From assembly GCF_900142195.1 (NCBI RefSeq), contig NZ_FRAB01000016.1:1-64000 (forward strand): a stretch of 64,000 bases of DNA. The letters run 5' to 3'. Every line of letters starts with the position of its first letter. Position 1 is the first letter of the stretch. This stretch comes from Paraburkholderia terricola (lineage in GTDB: Bacteria > Pseudomonadota > Gammaproteobacteria > Burkholderiales > Burkholderiaceae). Of the stretch, positions 37,156 through 46,405 are shown piece by piece. The notes beneath the pieces are model-generated. The model had not been told where the DNA came from, did not search any database, and saw only the letters and a list, made by a program, of their open reading frames with translations. The translations under genes and the position numbers were made by a program.

Positions 37156-37181
37156 GCGCCGCGTCGCCGCGCCAGCGGCGT

Positions 37182-37547
37182 TTAGCTCGCCAGTTTGCGG
37201 AACGTTTCCAACACCGCATCGCCCTTGAACGGCTTCACGATCCAGCCTTTCACACCGGCCGCCTTGCCGCGCTCTTTCATCGCCGGGCTGCTTTCGGTAG
37301 TCAGCATGATGACGTTGACGGTCTTGTTCGCGAGCTCGCCGCGAATCTTCTCGACCATCGTCAGGCCGTCCATGTTCGGCATGTTGACGTCGCTGATCAC
37401 CAGCTTGATGCCGGGGCTCGCCTTGAGTTTGGCGAGGCCGTCCTTGCCGTCCACCGCCGTGTCGGCGTCCAGACCGTTCTTCTTCAGGAAGCCGGCCACT
37501 TCATCGCGCACCGTGCTCGAATCATCCACCACCAGAATTTTCGACAT
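37182..37547 (-). CDS. CheY-like single-domain response regulator
   Basis: A 121-residue receiver domain with nothing attached. The acidic pair is in LVVDDSS, the phospho-acceptor Asp in ISDVNMPNMDG near residue 53, the Thr in MLTTES near 83 and the Lys in VKPFK near 105. It starts at 37547 after AGGAAAAAAC. It is the last gene of the four-gene chemosensory-like operon and is presumably phosphorylated by the CheA-like kinase encoded first. The target (flagellar switch or other) is not known. Confidence 0.93.
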   Translation of the reverse strand: MSKILVVDDSSTVRDEVAGFLKKNGLDADTAVDGKDGLAKLKASPGIKLVISDVNMPNMDGLTMVEKIRGELANKTVNVIMLTTESSPAMKERGKAAGVKGWIVKPFKGDAVLETFRKLAS

Positions 37548-37567
37548 GTTTTTTCCTATGACTACAC

Positions 37568-38116
37568 CTAGAACAACTCCAGCTCGCCGCTGGTTTCTTC
37601 CATCGCACTCGTATCCGCGACGAAGTCGACCGGCGCATCGGCGCACACGCAGATCGTCGCGGCGAGTTGCATGGAGCCGTTGAGCGTGACCGAATACGCC
37701 GACACGAAGTCCGGGTTCAATTCCCGCAGATACGGCAAGCAGTGCGCGCTGAGCACATAGGGCGTGGACATGCCGAGGTCGGGGAAATAGCGCAGCAGTT
37801 CCTGATTCATCGCGCCACAACATAGATTGCAGATTTCCAGAAAGACTTCCTGGAAAGGCCGCTCGACGTCGTCTTTCAGGTAATAGCCGCGCGTGGCGTC
37901 GTTTTCGTCGAAGTGCAGGATCAGCAGCAGCCGGAACACGATCGACGAGATGGTCAGCACGACCACCTGAGCGCCCTTCATCGCATCCGTGCGCGTGGCG
38001 TCGCCGGCGCCGACCGGCGCGATCTCGCACGTATCGCCCGGCTCGATCGGCAAGCGGGCCTGCGCGGCCTTGCGGAAAATGCGCTCGAAGCTGTCCCTGG
38101 CTTGTGCCGTAATCAC
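37568..38116 (-). CDS. CheX-like phosphatase-type protein
   Basis: A 182-residue protein that resembles the CheC/CheX fold. A helix near residues 93-105 carries the E-x-x-N signature (EICNLCCGAMN) used by these phosphatases to dephosphorylate CheY, followed by a Pro/Gly turn and a beta-rich half. The overall similarity is modest, so the assignment rests on that motif, size and context: it lies 20 bp upstream of cheY and 8 bp after the MCP-like gene. If active, it would reset the partner CheY. Confidence 0.7.
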   Translation of the reverse strand: MITAQARDSFERIFRKAAQARLPIEPGDTCEIAPVGAGDATRTDAMKGAQVVVLTISSIVFRLLLILHFDENDATRGYYLKDDVERPFQEVFLEICNLCCGAMNQELLRYFPDLGMSTPYVLSAHCLPYLRELNPDFVSAYSVTLNGSMQLAATICVCADAPVDFVADTSAMEETSGELELF

Positions 38117-38124
38117 ATCCGCCC

Positions 38125-38847
38125 CTAATGCAAGGTCGAGCTAAACCGGTTGGCCAGCGACTCGACGCTGGCCAGCGACGCCGCGATCATCTTGCCGCCC
38201 GCCTGAATGTCCTGAAACGTCGACGTGATGGTCAAATCGTTGCGATGCAGGCTGTCGCGATAGCTCTTTGAAAGTTCTTCGGAGCGTGCAGCCAGCGCCC
38301 GCACCTCACTCGCCACCACCGCGAAGCCACGGCCGGCCGGCCCCGCGCGCGCGGCTTCGATCGACGCGTTCAGCGACACGATCACCACATGCCGAACGAT
38401 CGACGACAGCTCCTGGTTCTTCGCGTGCATGTCGTGGTTCTGCGTCATCAGCGAGATCATCTGTTCGTGCCAGCGCTCGAACGTCGCGCCGAGATGCTTC
38501 AGTCGCGCCGCTTCGCCCGCGATCCGTTGCGCCTGACCGGCCCACTGGTCCTTATCGTCGGTGGCGGCTTTCAGCGCCGCGCGCAGTTCGTCCGCGCTTG
38601 CGGACTGCTGCGCAAGCTCGTCGCGCAATTGCGCGGCCAACGCTTCCAGGTGTTGCGCGGCCTGCTCGGGTTCGCGGATCGCTTCGGCGCGGTCCGACTG
38701 TTCGGCCTTGAGCGTATCGGCGCTGGCTTGCGCTTCGGCGCGCAGGCGGGCTATCAGCCGCGCGGATTGCAGCTTGTGCGCGGCCAACGCCAACAGCGCG
38801 GTCACCGCGCTGCCTGCCACGGTCGCCAATACATACTGTTGAATCAC
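38125..38847 (-). CDS. Short MCP-like signalling protein
   Basis: A 240-residue protein with one N-terminal hydrophobic segment (about 4-24), a long coiled coil (about 28-130) and a shortened chemoreceptor hairpin tip with VSLNASIEAARAGPAGRGFAV near residue 160 and VRALAARSEELS after it. There is no HAMP and no sensory domain. Receptors this short cannot form a full-length signalling bundle, so it may act as an adaptor or scaffold for the kinase encoded upstream. Confidence 0.8.
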   Translation of the reverse strand: MIQQYVLATVAGSAVTALLALAAHKLQSARLIARLRAEAQASADTLKAEQSDRAEAIREPEQAAQHLEALAAQLRDELAQQSASADELRAALKAATDDKDQWAGQAQRIAGEAARLKHLGATFERWHEQMISLMTQNHDMHAKNQELSSIVRHVVIVSLNASIEAARAGPAGRGFAVVASEVRALAARSEELSKSYRDSLHRNDLTITSTFQDIQAGGKMIAASLASVESLANRFSSTLH

Positions 38848-38892
38848 CGCTCATCCTTTTGTAGTTCGTCGCGACGCAATCGCATTGGGCGC

Positions 38893-41283
38893 TCAGCCGG
38901 CGATCGCACCGAGTCGCAGTTCGCTGGCGGCGCCGCGCGCGTCCGCGCCGAGCGTATCGACGGCGACGCTATCCGGCAGGCACACGATCGTCTGGAATTG
39001 GCGGAACGCTGCGCCCTTTCGATCGTCGGTGAAACGCAATTCGATGCGGCCGTTTTCGCGCTCGAGGAAATCGCGGACCGCGTCCATGCCGACGCCGCGG
39101 CCCGAAACCTCCGTGATCGTTTCCGCAGTCGAGAAGCCGGGCCGGAAAATGAATTCGGCGATTGCTTCGTCGCCCAGCGGTTCGTCCGCGCGAATCCAGC
39201 CGCGCTCGAGTGCGATGCCGCGAATGCGTTCCAGCGCGAGGCCGCGGCCGTCGTCGCTAAGTGTGATCTGTAGGGCGCCGCGGTCCACGCCCACGTCGAT
39301 GCCGATCGTGCCGGCCGGTGTCTTGCCTTGAGCGCTGCGAGTCTCGGCGGTTTCGATGCCGTGGTCCATCGAATTGCGCAGCAGGTGCATGAACACGTCG
39401 TTCAGCGTGCGGCCCGCCGCGCCGCGCAGACGATACCCGTTGTCGTCGATGTGCACGACCGGCGCCGGCTTGCCCAGTTCGCTCGCGAGCGACGGCAGCG
39501 AATCCAGCACGCCGGACAGCGCGTCACGCACGCTTTCGCTGCCTAGCGCGAGCAAGGTCTTGCGCATCGCGTCGCGCATCGATTGCAATTCCTGAAGCTC
39601 GTTCGCGTCGGTTCGATCCAGCATGCCCAGCGTGCGCTGGATGTGCTCCTTCTCGACCATCACATAGCGTCCGGCGTGACCGGCATCGTTCACGCCGGTT
39701 TTGCCCTTGCGGCCGAGACTCTGTTCGTTGATCCTCGCGTAGCTCTCGATGGCCTCGCGCACGCGCGTCAACTCCCGCATCAAATGCTCCTGGTCCCACG
39801 GGCGGTCCGCATCCGGCTGGCGCAGTTCGTGATAGCTCTGCTCCGTTTCATGAACGACGTTGGTCAGATGCTGCAGGTTGTAGATGCGTGCGTTGCCCTT
39901 GATCGTGTGCATGTTGCGGAACAGTTCGGCAATCGCCGCGTGGTCCGCCTCGGAATGCTTGCGGATGATCCGCTCGTTCTCGCTAATGAAGCCTGCGGAG
40001 CTTTCAATGAAGTGATGGAACTTCTCTTCGCTCACCGCGAGAATCTCGCCGATCATGTCGAGACGGCGGCGCTGTTCGCTCGCTTCAGCCGCGAGCTTGC
40101 GCAGTTCGGTGACGTCGCGCACGCAGAGCATCAGGCGCACGATGACGTCGTTTTCGTCGGTGATCGCCGACCAGCTCAGGTCGAGAATCTTCACGCGGCC
40201 GTCGGGCATGCGCTTCGAAATCTCGCCTACCAGCAAATGCTGATTGAACGTGAAGTTGATGCAATCCTCGCCAAGGCACGCATGCACCGCGGCATCGATT
40301 CGCGAAAGCGCGTCCAGGCCGATATCGGTCTCCGAGAACGCCAGATCCATGAGGCCACGGCCGGCGATCTCCTTCGTTTCGAAGATGTCTTCCAGATACG
40401 CGGAGTACTCCGCGTGGATCACGGCGCCGTCGATCACCGTCAGAATGCCCTGCTGCATGTTCTGCAACATCGCCTGAATGTCGGCAGTTTTCTGCTTGAG
40501 TTGCGCGGAGCTTTCCCGGATCTTTTCGATCATTCCATTGAAGGCGACGATCGAATGGCCGATCTCGTCGAGCCGGCCTACCGGCACGCGCCGCGTGAAA
40601 TCCTGGCTCGATGCGATCTCGCTCATCATTGCCTGCATGCGGCTGAGCGGGCGCGTGATCTGACGGTAAAGCAGCGAGCCGATCGAAGTCAGCAGAATGA
40701 TCGCGATGCCGGTAACGATCGCGATGGCCGTCGTGGTGGTCGCGAGCGTGGCGTTCAGCGCGGTGATCGCTTCGTCTTTCTCGCGGTTTTTCTCGACCCG
40801 CAACGTTTCGACAATGCCTTCAAGCTCATCGCGATACTGCGCGACGTTCGCGAACAGATACGCCTGTGCGAGTTCGTTCTTGCCGGCGGCCTTCATTTTC
40901 GCCGTCTCGGCGATGGCGGAAAAGTAATTCCGCAGGCTGTCGTTGGCCTGGTCGACGAGACCCTTTTGCGCGTGGCTCGCGGCGTCCCTGGCCTGGAGCG
41001 CGAGCGCCTGTTGCAGCGAGACTCTTTTCTTGCTGAGTTCGTCCCGAGCCTGCGCAACCACGTCGCCGTCGGGCGCATACACGAGCGTCATCGTGGCCAG
41101 TTGCACGTCCTTGACCTGCGATACCAGGTCGGCGGAGGCAAGCGCGCTGGGCACCACGCCTTCAGTTACCTTGCGCACTTCTGCTGCGCTGCCGCGCGTC
41201 TGATAGACGGCGTAAGCGCCGATCGCGGACAACGCGACGAACATCAACAGCACCAATAGCGTGATGCGATGACGGATAGTCAT
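38893..41283 (-). CDS. Membrane-bound CheA-like hybrid histidine kinase
   Basis: A 796-residue multidomain kinase. An N-terminal membrane segment (8-27), a four-helix-bundle MCP-type periplasmic sensor (about 30-185) and a second membrane segment (about 190-212) come first. HAMP (about 215-270) and a PAS-like domain (about 285-390) follow. Next is an HPt domain with the phospho-accepting His in NMHTIKGNAR near 465. The CheA-type ATPase is at about 600-765 (HLLRNSMDHGIE; DDGRGLALERI; GRGVGMDAVRDF). It ends about 25 residues later and lacks the CheW-like P5 domain that couples CheA to receptors. Receptor and kinase are thus fused in one chain. It is the first gene of an operon with MCP-like, CheX-like and CheY proteins. 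Confidence 0.88.
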   Translation of the reverse strand: MTIRHRITLLVLLMFVALSAIGAYAVYQTRGSAAEVRKVTEGVVPSALASADLVSQVKDVQLATMTLVYAPDGDVVAQARDELSKKRVSLQQALALQARDAASHAQKGLVDQANDSLRNYFSAIAETAKMKAAGKNELAQAYLFANVAQYRDELEGIVETLRVEKNREKDEAITALNATLATTTTAIAIVTGIAIILLTSIGSLLYRQITRPLSRMQAMMSEIASSQDFTRRVPVGRLDEIGHSIVAFNGMIEKIRESSAQLKQKTADIQAMLQNMQQGILTVIDGAVIHAEYSAYLEDIFETKEIAGRGLMDLAFSETDIGLDALSRIDAAVHACLGEDCINFTFNQHLLVGEISKRMPDGRVKILDLSWSAITDENDVIVRLMLCVRDVTELRKLAAEASEQRRRLDMIGEILAVSEEKFHHFIESSAGFISENERIIRKHSEADHAAIAELFRNMHTIKGNARIYNLQHLTNVVHETEQSYHELRQPDADRPWDQEHLMRELTRVREAIESYARINEQSLGRKGKTGVNDAGHAGRYVMVEKEHIQRTLGMLDRTDANELQELQSMRDAMRKTLLALGSESVRDALSGVLDSLPSLASELGKPAPVVHIDDNGYRLRGAAGRTLNDVFMHLLRNSMDHGIETAETRSAQGKTPAGTIGIDVGVDRGALQITLSDDGRGLALERIRGIALERGWIRADEPLGDEAIAEFIFRPGFSTAETITEVSGRGVGMDAVRDFLERENGRIELRFTDDRKGAAFRQFQTIVCLPDSVAVDTLGADARGAASELRLGAIAG

Positions 41284-41557
41284 GTGAAACCCCCGGGGTG
41301 TGGCCTTTGCGTCGGCTCTCGTCGGAGCAGCGCGTTTTTTACGAAATGGATCGTACTTGCAGCGTCGCCGAGTATTGCTGACGCATGTTACTAAGCGATG
41401 ACTACGGAGTTTTGCGCGCGGTCGAAAGCGCCGAATAAATTTCTAAAGTTTTCGCATGCCGCGCCGTTAATGGATGCCGCTTTATTCGTGTCTCTCACCG
41501 TTCCAACAAAATGCGCGCCCAGACTGAAAGCTTCACCATCCGTCACCGAGGAGCCTA

Positions 41558-43333
41558 ATGATGAGCGTCAGCGTTCGCAGCTATCTATCTCCGACACTCG
41601 TGCTGCTTGCCTTCGACTGGCCGGAAGGCGGCACGCGTGAAGACTTCCTCGGCTTCGCAATCAAACGGAGCCCGGGTTTTTTCGCGGCCGACGGACAGGA
41701 GCGCGAAGCCAGCAGTTGGTTGCCGAACCGCCTGACGTTCCAGGGCGCCGTGCCGGACACGCAGAAAGACGCGCCTTCGAACGAGGCGCCGATTCAGAAA
41801 TTCATGTGGTGGGACGCGCGCATCGACGAGCCCGATCGGGAAACGTCATTCACTTATCTCGTCTATCCGTTTGTCGGCACGCCCGATGCGCCGCAATTGC
41901 TCGACACGCAAAAGGGCGAATGCAGGTTAACGCTGCCCGCGCATATCGAATCGAAGGTCGGCACCTGGTTCAACCGCGCCGTGGTCAGTTCGCAGGCGTT
42001 CGCGCGCAAAGTCGCGGCGCTGCATCTTGCGCCGCATGCGGCTCCCACGACGGACCAGGCGTTGCGCCTGCGCACGTGGCTCGCGAACGATTTGCAGGAC
42101 GTTTTCGACCTGACGCTCGCTCACGCGCGGCGTGCGGCTTCGGCCGTGTATCACCTCACCGATCCGCTATGGGCGATTCCTGCTTTCGAAGCGTTCGGCA
42201 AGCAGCAGGGCAAGGCGTCGCTCGCGATCGTCTACGATTCGCATGAAGTGGCGCGCAAGGGCAAGCCGCCCGCGCCTTCGCCGAATCAGCCAGCGGTCGA
42301 TCAGCTCGCCGACCTCGCCACCTTCGCGCCGCGCGACAAGACGCACATCATGCACGACAAGTTCGTCGCCGTGGACGACGGCAACGGCGAGGCAACGCCG
42401 GCGCGCGTGCTGACGGGGTCGGCGAACTTCACCACCGAAGGCATCACCGAGCAGGCCAACGTGCTTCATCTGTTCGATTCGCCGCAACTCGCCGCGCTTT
42501 ACAGCGATCGTGCGAAGAGCCTCGCCGCCAACCCGAGTATCGCCGCCACGGCGAAGCTCGCGCCGGGCTGGTCCGATTCGATCGAAATCGGCACCGCGAA
42601 GGTCCGCGTCTGTTTTTCGCCGGAACCGAAGGACTCGCGTTTGCAGATCGACACCATCGTCGACGCAATCAGCAAGGCGAAGCACTCCGTGTTGTTTTGT
42701 CTCTTCATGCCGACCGACGCGCCGCTGCGCGATGCCTGTTTCGCGGCAGGCGACAAAGGGCGAATGATGTTCGGCCTCGTAAATCACATCAGCGCGCAAT
42801 CCGCCGAAGCGGCGGAAAAGGCTCAGCAGAACGGGCAGATCGTCACGAGCACGGCATTGGCCAACATGGAGCTTTATCACCGCGGCCGCGATAAGCGCGA
42901 TGTGATCGATGCCGAATACTTTTCGCCGGCCACCGTGCCCGCTGGATTCGAACCCGAACTGCGGCTCTTTCCCGGCGAGAGCGCGCCGGGCTACGCGCCC
43001 GTGATCATCCACCACAAGTTTCTCGTGATCGACGCCGAAGGCGCGAATCCGGTCGTCTACACGGGTTCCGCCAATATGAGCAACAACTCGGAACACTTCA
43101 ACGACGAAAACCTGCTGGAAATTCGCGACCGCCGCCTTGCCGGCACCTATCTCGCCGAATTCCTGCGGCTCTACGAGCACTATCGGGCGCGCGCGTTGGC
43201 GATACGTGAAAAGAACAGCGGCACCCATCAGCGCTTGATGCTGGCGCCGAACGGCTCATGGGCGAAGAAGTACTTCGTCGCGGATAGCCCGGAGGCGAAG
43301 GCGCGCGTCGCGTTGGCGCACGGCGCGGATTGA
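41558..43333 (+). CDS. Phospholipase D-like (double HKD) protein
   Basis: A 591-residue protein with two PLD active-site motifs: MHDKFVAVDD near residue 268 and HHKFLVID near 486, each followed by TGSAN. Two HKD motifs in one chain make a complete active site. There is no signal peptide or membrane segment. Relatives include phospholipases, nucleases and toxin-like effectors, and the substrate cannot be told from sequence. It starts ATG-ATG at 41558 after GAGGAG. A monocistronic gene, convergent with alkD and sharing the hairpin at 43347-43389. Confidence 0.85.
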   Translation: MMSVSVRSYLSPTLVLLAFDWPEGGTREDFLGFAIKRSPGFFAADGQEREASSWLPNRLTFQGAVPDTQKDAPSNEAPIQKFMWWDARIDEPDRETSFTYLVYPFVGTPDAPQLLDTQKGECRLTLPAHIESKVGTWFNRAVVSSQAFARKVAALHLAPHAAPTTDQALRLRTWLANDLQDVFDLTLAHARRAASAVYHLTDPLWAIPAFEAFGKQQGKASLAIVYDSHEVARKGKPPAPSPNQPAVDQLADLATFAPRDKTHIMHDKFVAVDDGNGEATPARVLTGSANFTTEGITEQANVLHLFDSPQLAALYSDRAKSLAANPSIAATAKLAPGWSDSIEIGTAKVRVCFSPEPKDSRLQIDTIVDAISKAKHSVLFCLFMPTDAPLRDACFAAGDKGRMMFGLVNHISAQSAEAAEKAQQNGQIVTSTALANMELYHRGRDKRDVIDAEYFSPATVPAGFEPELRLFPGESAPGYAPVIIHHKFLVIDAEGANPVVYTGSANMSNNSEHFNDENLLEIRDRRLAGTYLAEFLRLYEHYRARALAIREKNSGTHQRLMLAPNGSWAKKYFVADSPEAKARVALAHGAD

Positions 43334-43346
43334 GTTGGTTCAGCAC

Positions 43347-43389
43347 GCGAGGCGTCAGCGGATTGATGGCAGATGCTTTGACGCCTCGC
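43347..43389. terminator. Hairpin shared by convergent genes
   Basis: The arms GCGAGGCGTCA and TGACGCCTCGC are perfectly complementary over 11 bp with a 21-base loop. It spans the end of the PLD-like gene transcript and the last codons of the alkD-like gene. There is no T-run, so termination efficiency is uncertain. Confidence 0.55.
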
Positions 43390-44050
43390 GCACAGTGAGC
43401 GGTGAGATGAGGTCGCGCGAAGCGGACAGAAAGCCGCTCACCGCCTCCGGAGCGTGCCGCGCGTAATCGCGCAAAGCCCAACCGATCGCCTTGCGGATGA
43501 AGAAGTCGCTTTCCGATGCCAACGAACGGGCGTAGCCGAACAGACGTGCTTCGTCGGTATGCTCGCGCCAGCCGAGTTGATGAAGCATCGCGATGCGCCG
43601 AACCCACAGGAATTCATGCTCGAGCGCCGCGTCCATCGCGGCCTGCGCCTGCGGGGTCTGTGCTCGCGCCGCTTTCAACACGTCGCCGACCACGCCCGCG
43701 AGCGGATCGATCGAATCCCACCAGGCGTTTCGTTGAGCGATTGCCAGTAGATGCGCGATATCCGCAATTCCGAGCGCCTGCCATTTGCGCGCCAACAGGT
43801 CGGTGGCAACGTATTGGTATTCGCGTTGCGGCATGGACCATAAGACATTGGCGCAGGCCAGCAAGTGCCCGGCATTGTCCGCGGGAAGCCGCTTGAACAC
43901 CGGCGATACCGCTTGCCGCCGCAACGGCGCCGGCACGCCGATGAACGCGAACTGGTTTCGCATGCAGGCGCGCATCGCGAGCGAGCGCTGCGCGTCGGCG
44001 TGCGGGGCGAGCGCCGCCTTGATTTCCTTGCCCAAAGCGTGGGGTGTCAT
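43355..44050 (-). CDS. AlkD-type DNA alkylation repair protein
   Basis: A 231-residue all-helical protein of the AlkD/AlkC HEAT-like family, of the expected length. The Trp/Asp pair used in the AlkD active site is visible in NAWWDSIDPL near residue 110, and IRKAIGWALRDYAR near 190 holds the second conserved Trp/Arg region. AlkD removes N3- and N7-alkylated bases without base flipping. The start at 44050 lacks a strong ribosome site but gives the full fold. Confidence 0.88.
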   Translation of the reverse strand: MTPHALGKEIKAALAPHADAQRSLAMRACMRNQFAFIGVPAPLRRQAVSPVFKRLPADNAGHLLACANVLWSMPQREYQYVATDLLARKWQALGIADIAHLLAIAQRNAWWDSIDPLAGVVGDVLKAARAQTPQAQAAMDAALEHEFLWVRRIAMLHQLGWREHTDEARLFGYARSLASESDFFIRKAIGWALRDYARHAPEAVSGFLSASRDLISPLTVREASKHLPSIR

Positions 44051-44143
44051 TGCGCGATGACTGCCCGATCTGAACCGCGTTGGATCGCATGGTCTATCTG
44101 TTTGCGGTTAACGATCGCCGATTTGATCGAGACGGGCAAGTGC

Positions 44144-44229
44144 TCCCGGATTCCCTCACCTTTGACTTCAAAGTGCGCAGACAGGTAGCGTTATTCTCAC
44201 CGCGCGGACTCCCGAACCTTCTCACCTTT
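44144..44229 (-). repeat. Two distal iteron-like motifs
   Basis: TCCCGGATTCCCTCACCTTT at 44144-44163 and TCCCGAACCTTCTCACCTTT at 44210-44229, in the same orientation as the other distal copies and 66 bp apart start to start. They lie between alkD and a small lipoprotein gene. More degenerate relatives are at 44810-44829 and 44866-44885. Confidence 0.75.
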
Positions 44230-44277
44230 GAGCTTCCGTTTGAACCGGAACACCCCTCGCTATCGGTTACCGACTGG

Positions 44278-44466
44278 CTAGCCCTGAGCGACGTTGCCAA
44301 CTCTGTCAGGAATAACGATCGCGCCATGCGGCCCATCGCCGCGGCCGCCGCCCGGGCCACCGCCGCCAGGCCCACCGCCGCCACCACCCGGCGGCGGTCC
44401 CCACCAACATCCACTCAAGGTTGCGCTCAACACGGCCAGGGCCGCAATTGCCAACAGCTTCTTCAT
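44278..44466 (-). CDS. Small Gly/Pro-rich lipoprotein
   Basis: A 62-residue protein with a lipoprotein signal (MKKLL, hydrophobic core, LSGC lipobox near residue 19). A low-complexity Gly/Pro/Arg stretch (about 23-47) and a short tail follow. The ATG at 44466 is preferred because GAAGGAGC precedes it. Residues after the Cys favour outer-membrane sorting. Function unknown. Confidence 0.7.
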   Translation of the reverse strand: MKKLLAIAALAVLSATLSGCWWGPPPGGGGGGPGGGGPGGGRGDGPHGAIVIPDRVGNVAQG

Positions 44467-45050
44467 GCTTTGCTCCTTCGCTATATCTATAGTCACGCGA
44501 ACCCGTCTCCCGATTGGCGGCGGCACGTGTCACCCGCAACGTATCAATCCGCGAAAGATCATGTTTTACGGAGCCGTTACAACCTCGGTGTGAAAAACGA
44601 TCGTTGTGGCAACCGGCTGCGGCAAGCGTCGGCGTCCAGCAAAGCGCAGGCGGTATGGGTGCGCCTTTCGGCGCGGTGCGGCGCGCTCACGCTTTGTTTG
44701 CATATGGAAGAGGATGTAAGGGGAACAACGATATCGGCGGTGCACCGGGACGCGCTCGAGTGCGTTTTTGAACGCGCGGCGAATCACCCTCAGCGGCTGG
44801 GAGGCGCACTCCCTGGAGATCTTCACCTTATCGAAGGTGCGCGCCGATCGCGGCGATTCTTCACCTCCTGGAATGGCTCACCTTTGGGAAGCCGAGGGGG
44901 GCGCAACGAGTCCCGTATACCTCAAATTAATATCGTCGCTTGCCATGCTTTTTACGTAGTGCAGAAGCACTATCATCCAAGATTATTTGGACTGCCTTGA
45001 ACTCGCTGGTGCTGTCTGTCCGAAACGGCATCATACGGAGATCGCTCATC
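44467..45050. other. Gene-free region upstream of a broken transporter gene
   Basis: About 580 bp without a credible gene. Two degenerate iteron-like copies (44810-44829, 44866-44885) are present. The open frames crossing it have no ribosome sites or recognisable proteins. Confidence 0.5.
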
Positions 45051-45600
45051 GTGCAGAATCAGGGCATCAAAAATGCGCGTATCACGACTACGCTGTCCGC
45101 ACCCGTCGTCGTTCCCTCGCTGCTGGTCATCGGCGGATTGCTGTTGCGCTGCGCTGTCTGGCCAGAGGAAGCCAACGTGCTATGGGCGCATGCGCAGGGC
45201 CTGGATAAGCCGTCAGTTCGACTGGTTCTATACGCTGGCCGTCACCCTCTTCCTCGTATTCCTGATCGTGGTGCCCGCGAGCCGTTTTGGCGACATCCGC
45301 CTCGGCCCCGATGATGCCGGGCCAGAGTTCAGTTTTGAGTCATGGACCGCGATGCTATTTGCGGCAGGTATGGGTATCGGATTGATGTACTTCGGTGTCG
45401 GCGAGCCGATGCAGCACTATCTGAAGCCGCCCACCGCACTTGGCGACACGCCCGCGGCGACGCGTGAAGCCATGCTCATCACGTTCTTTCATTGGGGCTT
45501 CCACGCGTGGGCCGTCTACGACGTGATTGATGTAGTCGGCGAACAGACTAACCGTTACTCAAAAGATCTACCGCCTGAGCGCATGGGCGATCACAACTGA
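45051..45600 (+). pseudogene. BCCT (BetT-like) transporter, frameshifted and truncated
   Basis: The first about 50 codons read from GTG 45051 (SAPVVVPSLLVIGGLL). The BCCT-type continuation FDWFYTLAVTLFLVFLIVV, SRFGDIRLGPDDAGPEFS and FAAGMGIGLMYFGVGEP is in another frame from about 45210. It reads through HWGFHAWAVYDVI, then loses similarity and stops at 45600. Intact BCCT carriers have 500-700 residues, so about 175 remain. It is a dead choline/betaine-type transporter; a separate osmolyte ABC operon is intact at 17-20.5 kb. Confidence 0.8.
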
Positions 45601-45661
45601 CCACGCCCAGCGCCAGTGTTTTCCAGAACTCGCGACCTGTTTTGCGAATCGGGATCAGCCT

Positions 45662-46180
45662 TCAGAACTTCACCTTCAACTGAAACCCGATCGTGAACGG
45701 AAGGTTGTCCGAGGGGATCGGTGGAATCACGATTAAGTTAGCCCCGACGCGCTTGTATTCCACCATCACGAGTGGCGCGAGCACCGGTCCGACCGTATGG
45801 TCGCGGCCGAGGCCCCAGTCGCCGTAGTTGTAGCCCGAAATGATTCCGCCCATCGCCGCGATTCGCACGATGCCCCAGTGTGCGAACTCCGGCGCCCACA
45901 CACCGCCGCCATAATAGGAAGGCCGCCGCAGCGAGTTGCGAAAGCCGCCGGCCGTCAGCGCCCATTGATTGTTGAGCCAGCATTCCACGCCGAGGCCCGG
46001 ATTGAACGGTTCGAAATCGGTGCCTGCGTCGGGCCTGATGTGATACGAGCCGATCATGGCGTCGACCCATACGCCGCCCTCGCACCAGTTGCCTGCATGC
46101 GCGGCAGACGCGCCGGCCACGCCTGCGACGAGCGCGAGAGCCGTGCGTCGAATGTGCTTTCTTATTTGCCGGAAATGCAT
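45662..46180 (-). CDS. Small outer-membrane beta-barrel-like exported protein
   Basis: A 172-residue exported protein with signal peptide (basic start, LALVAGVAGASAAHA, cleavage near residue 28). The mature part alternates polar and aromatic/hydrophobic residues and ends in Phe (QLKVKF), the usual outer-membrane barrel ending. Two Cys near the mature N terminus and middle may form a disulfide. No catalytic residues of PagP, PagL or similar lipid A enzymes were recognised. Function unknown. Confidence 0.7.
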   Translation of the reverse strand: MHFRQIRKHIRRTALALVAGVAGASAAHAGNWCEGGVWVDAMIGSYHIRPDAGTDFEPFNPGLGVECWLNNQWALTAGGFRNSLRRPSYYGGGVWAPEFAHWGIVRIAAMGGIISGYNYGDWGLGRDHTVGPVLAPLVMVEYKRVGANLIVIPPIPSDNLPFTIGFQLKVKF

Positions 46181-46405
46181 GTTTTCTCCGCCACCGGTCG
46201 CGCGCCGGCGTCATCTATGTTACGGGTACGAGTGCGTGCCATCCGTCGCGCACTGTACCTCAAGCCGCATGGGCGAGGTTGAGGACGCGCCCGGAAACGC
46301 GGGCACAAGACGTGCCCTCAGTCTGGAAACACAACATTGACGGAGAACCGATGGCAGAGCGATGAACGCGCGGCACGCGTTCACCTCCAATCGTTCAGGA
46401 AAGGT

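Larger units (their letters stand above)
36550..37181. other. Gene-free region filled with iteron-like motifs
   Basis: About 630 bp between a dehydrogenase gene and the chemosensory operon. It contains six good copies of the origin iteron motif in one orientation (see repeat), one degenerate copy in the opposite orientation at about 36937-36950, and TTATCCACG (one mismatch from a DnaA box) at 37061-37069. No coding region is supportable. Confidence 0.75.

Noticed and set aside
39583..41259. 558-residue plus-strand open frame
   Set aside because: Antisense to the CheA-like kinase gene, without recognisable domains.
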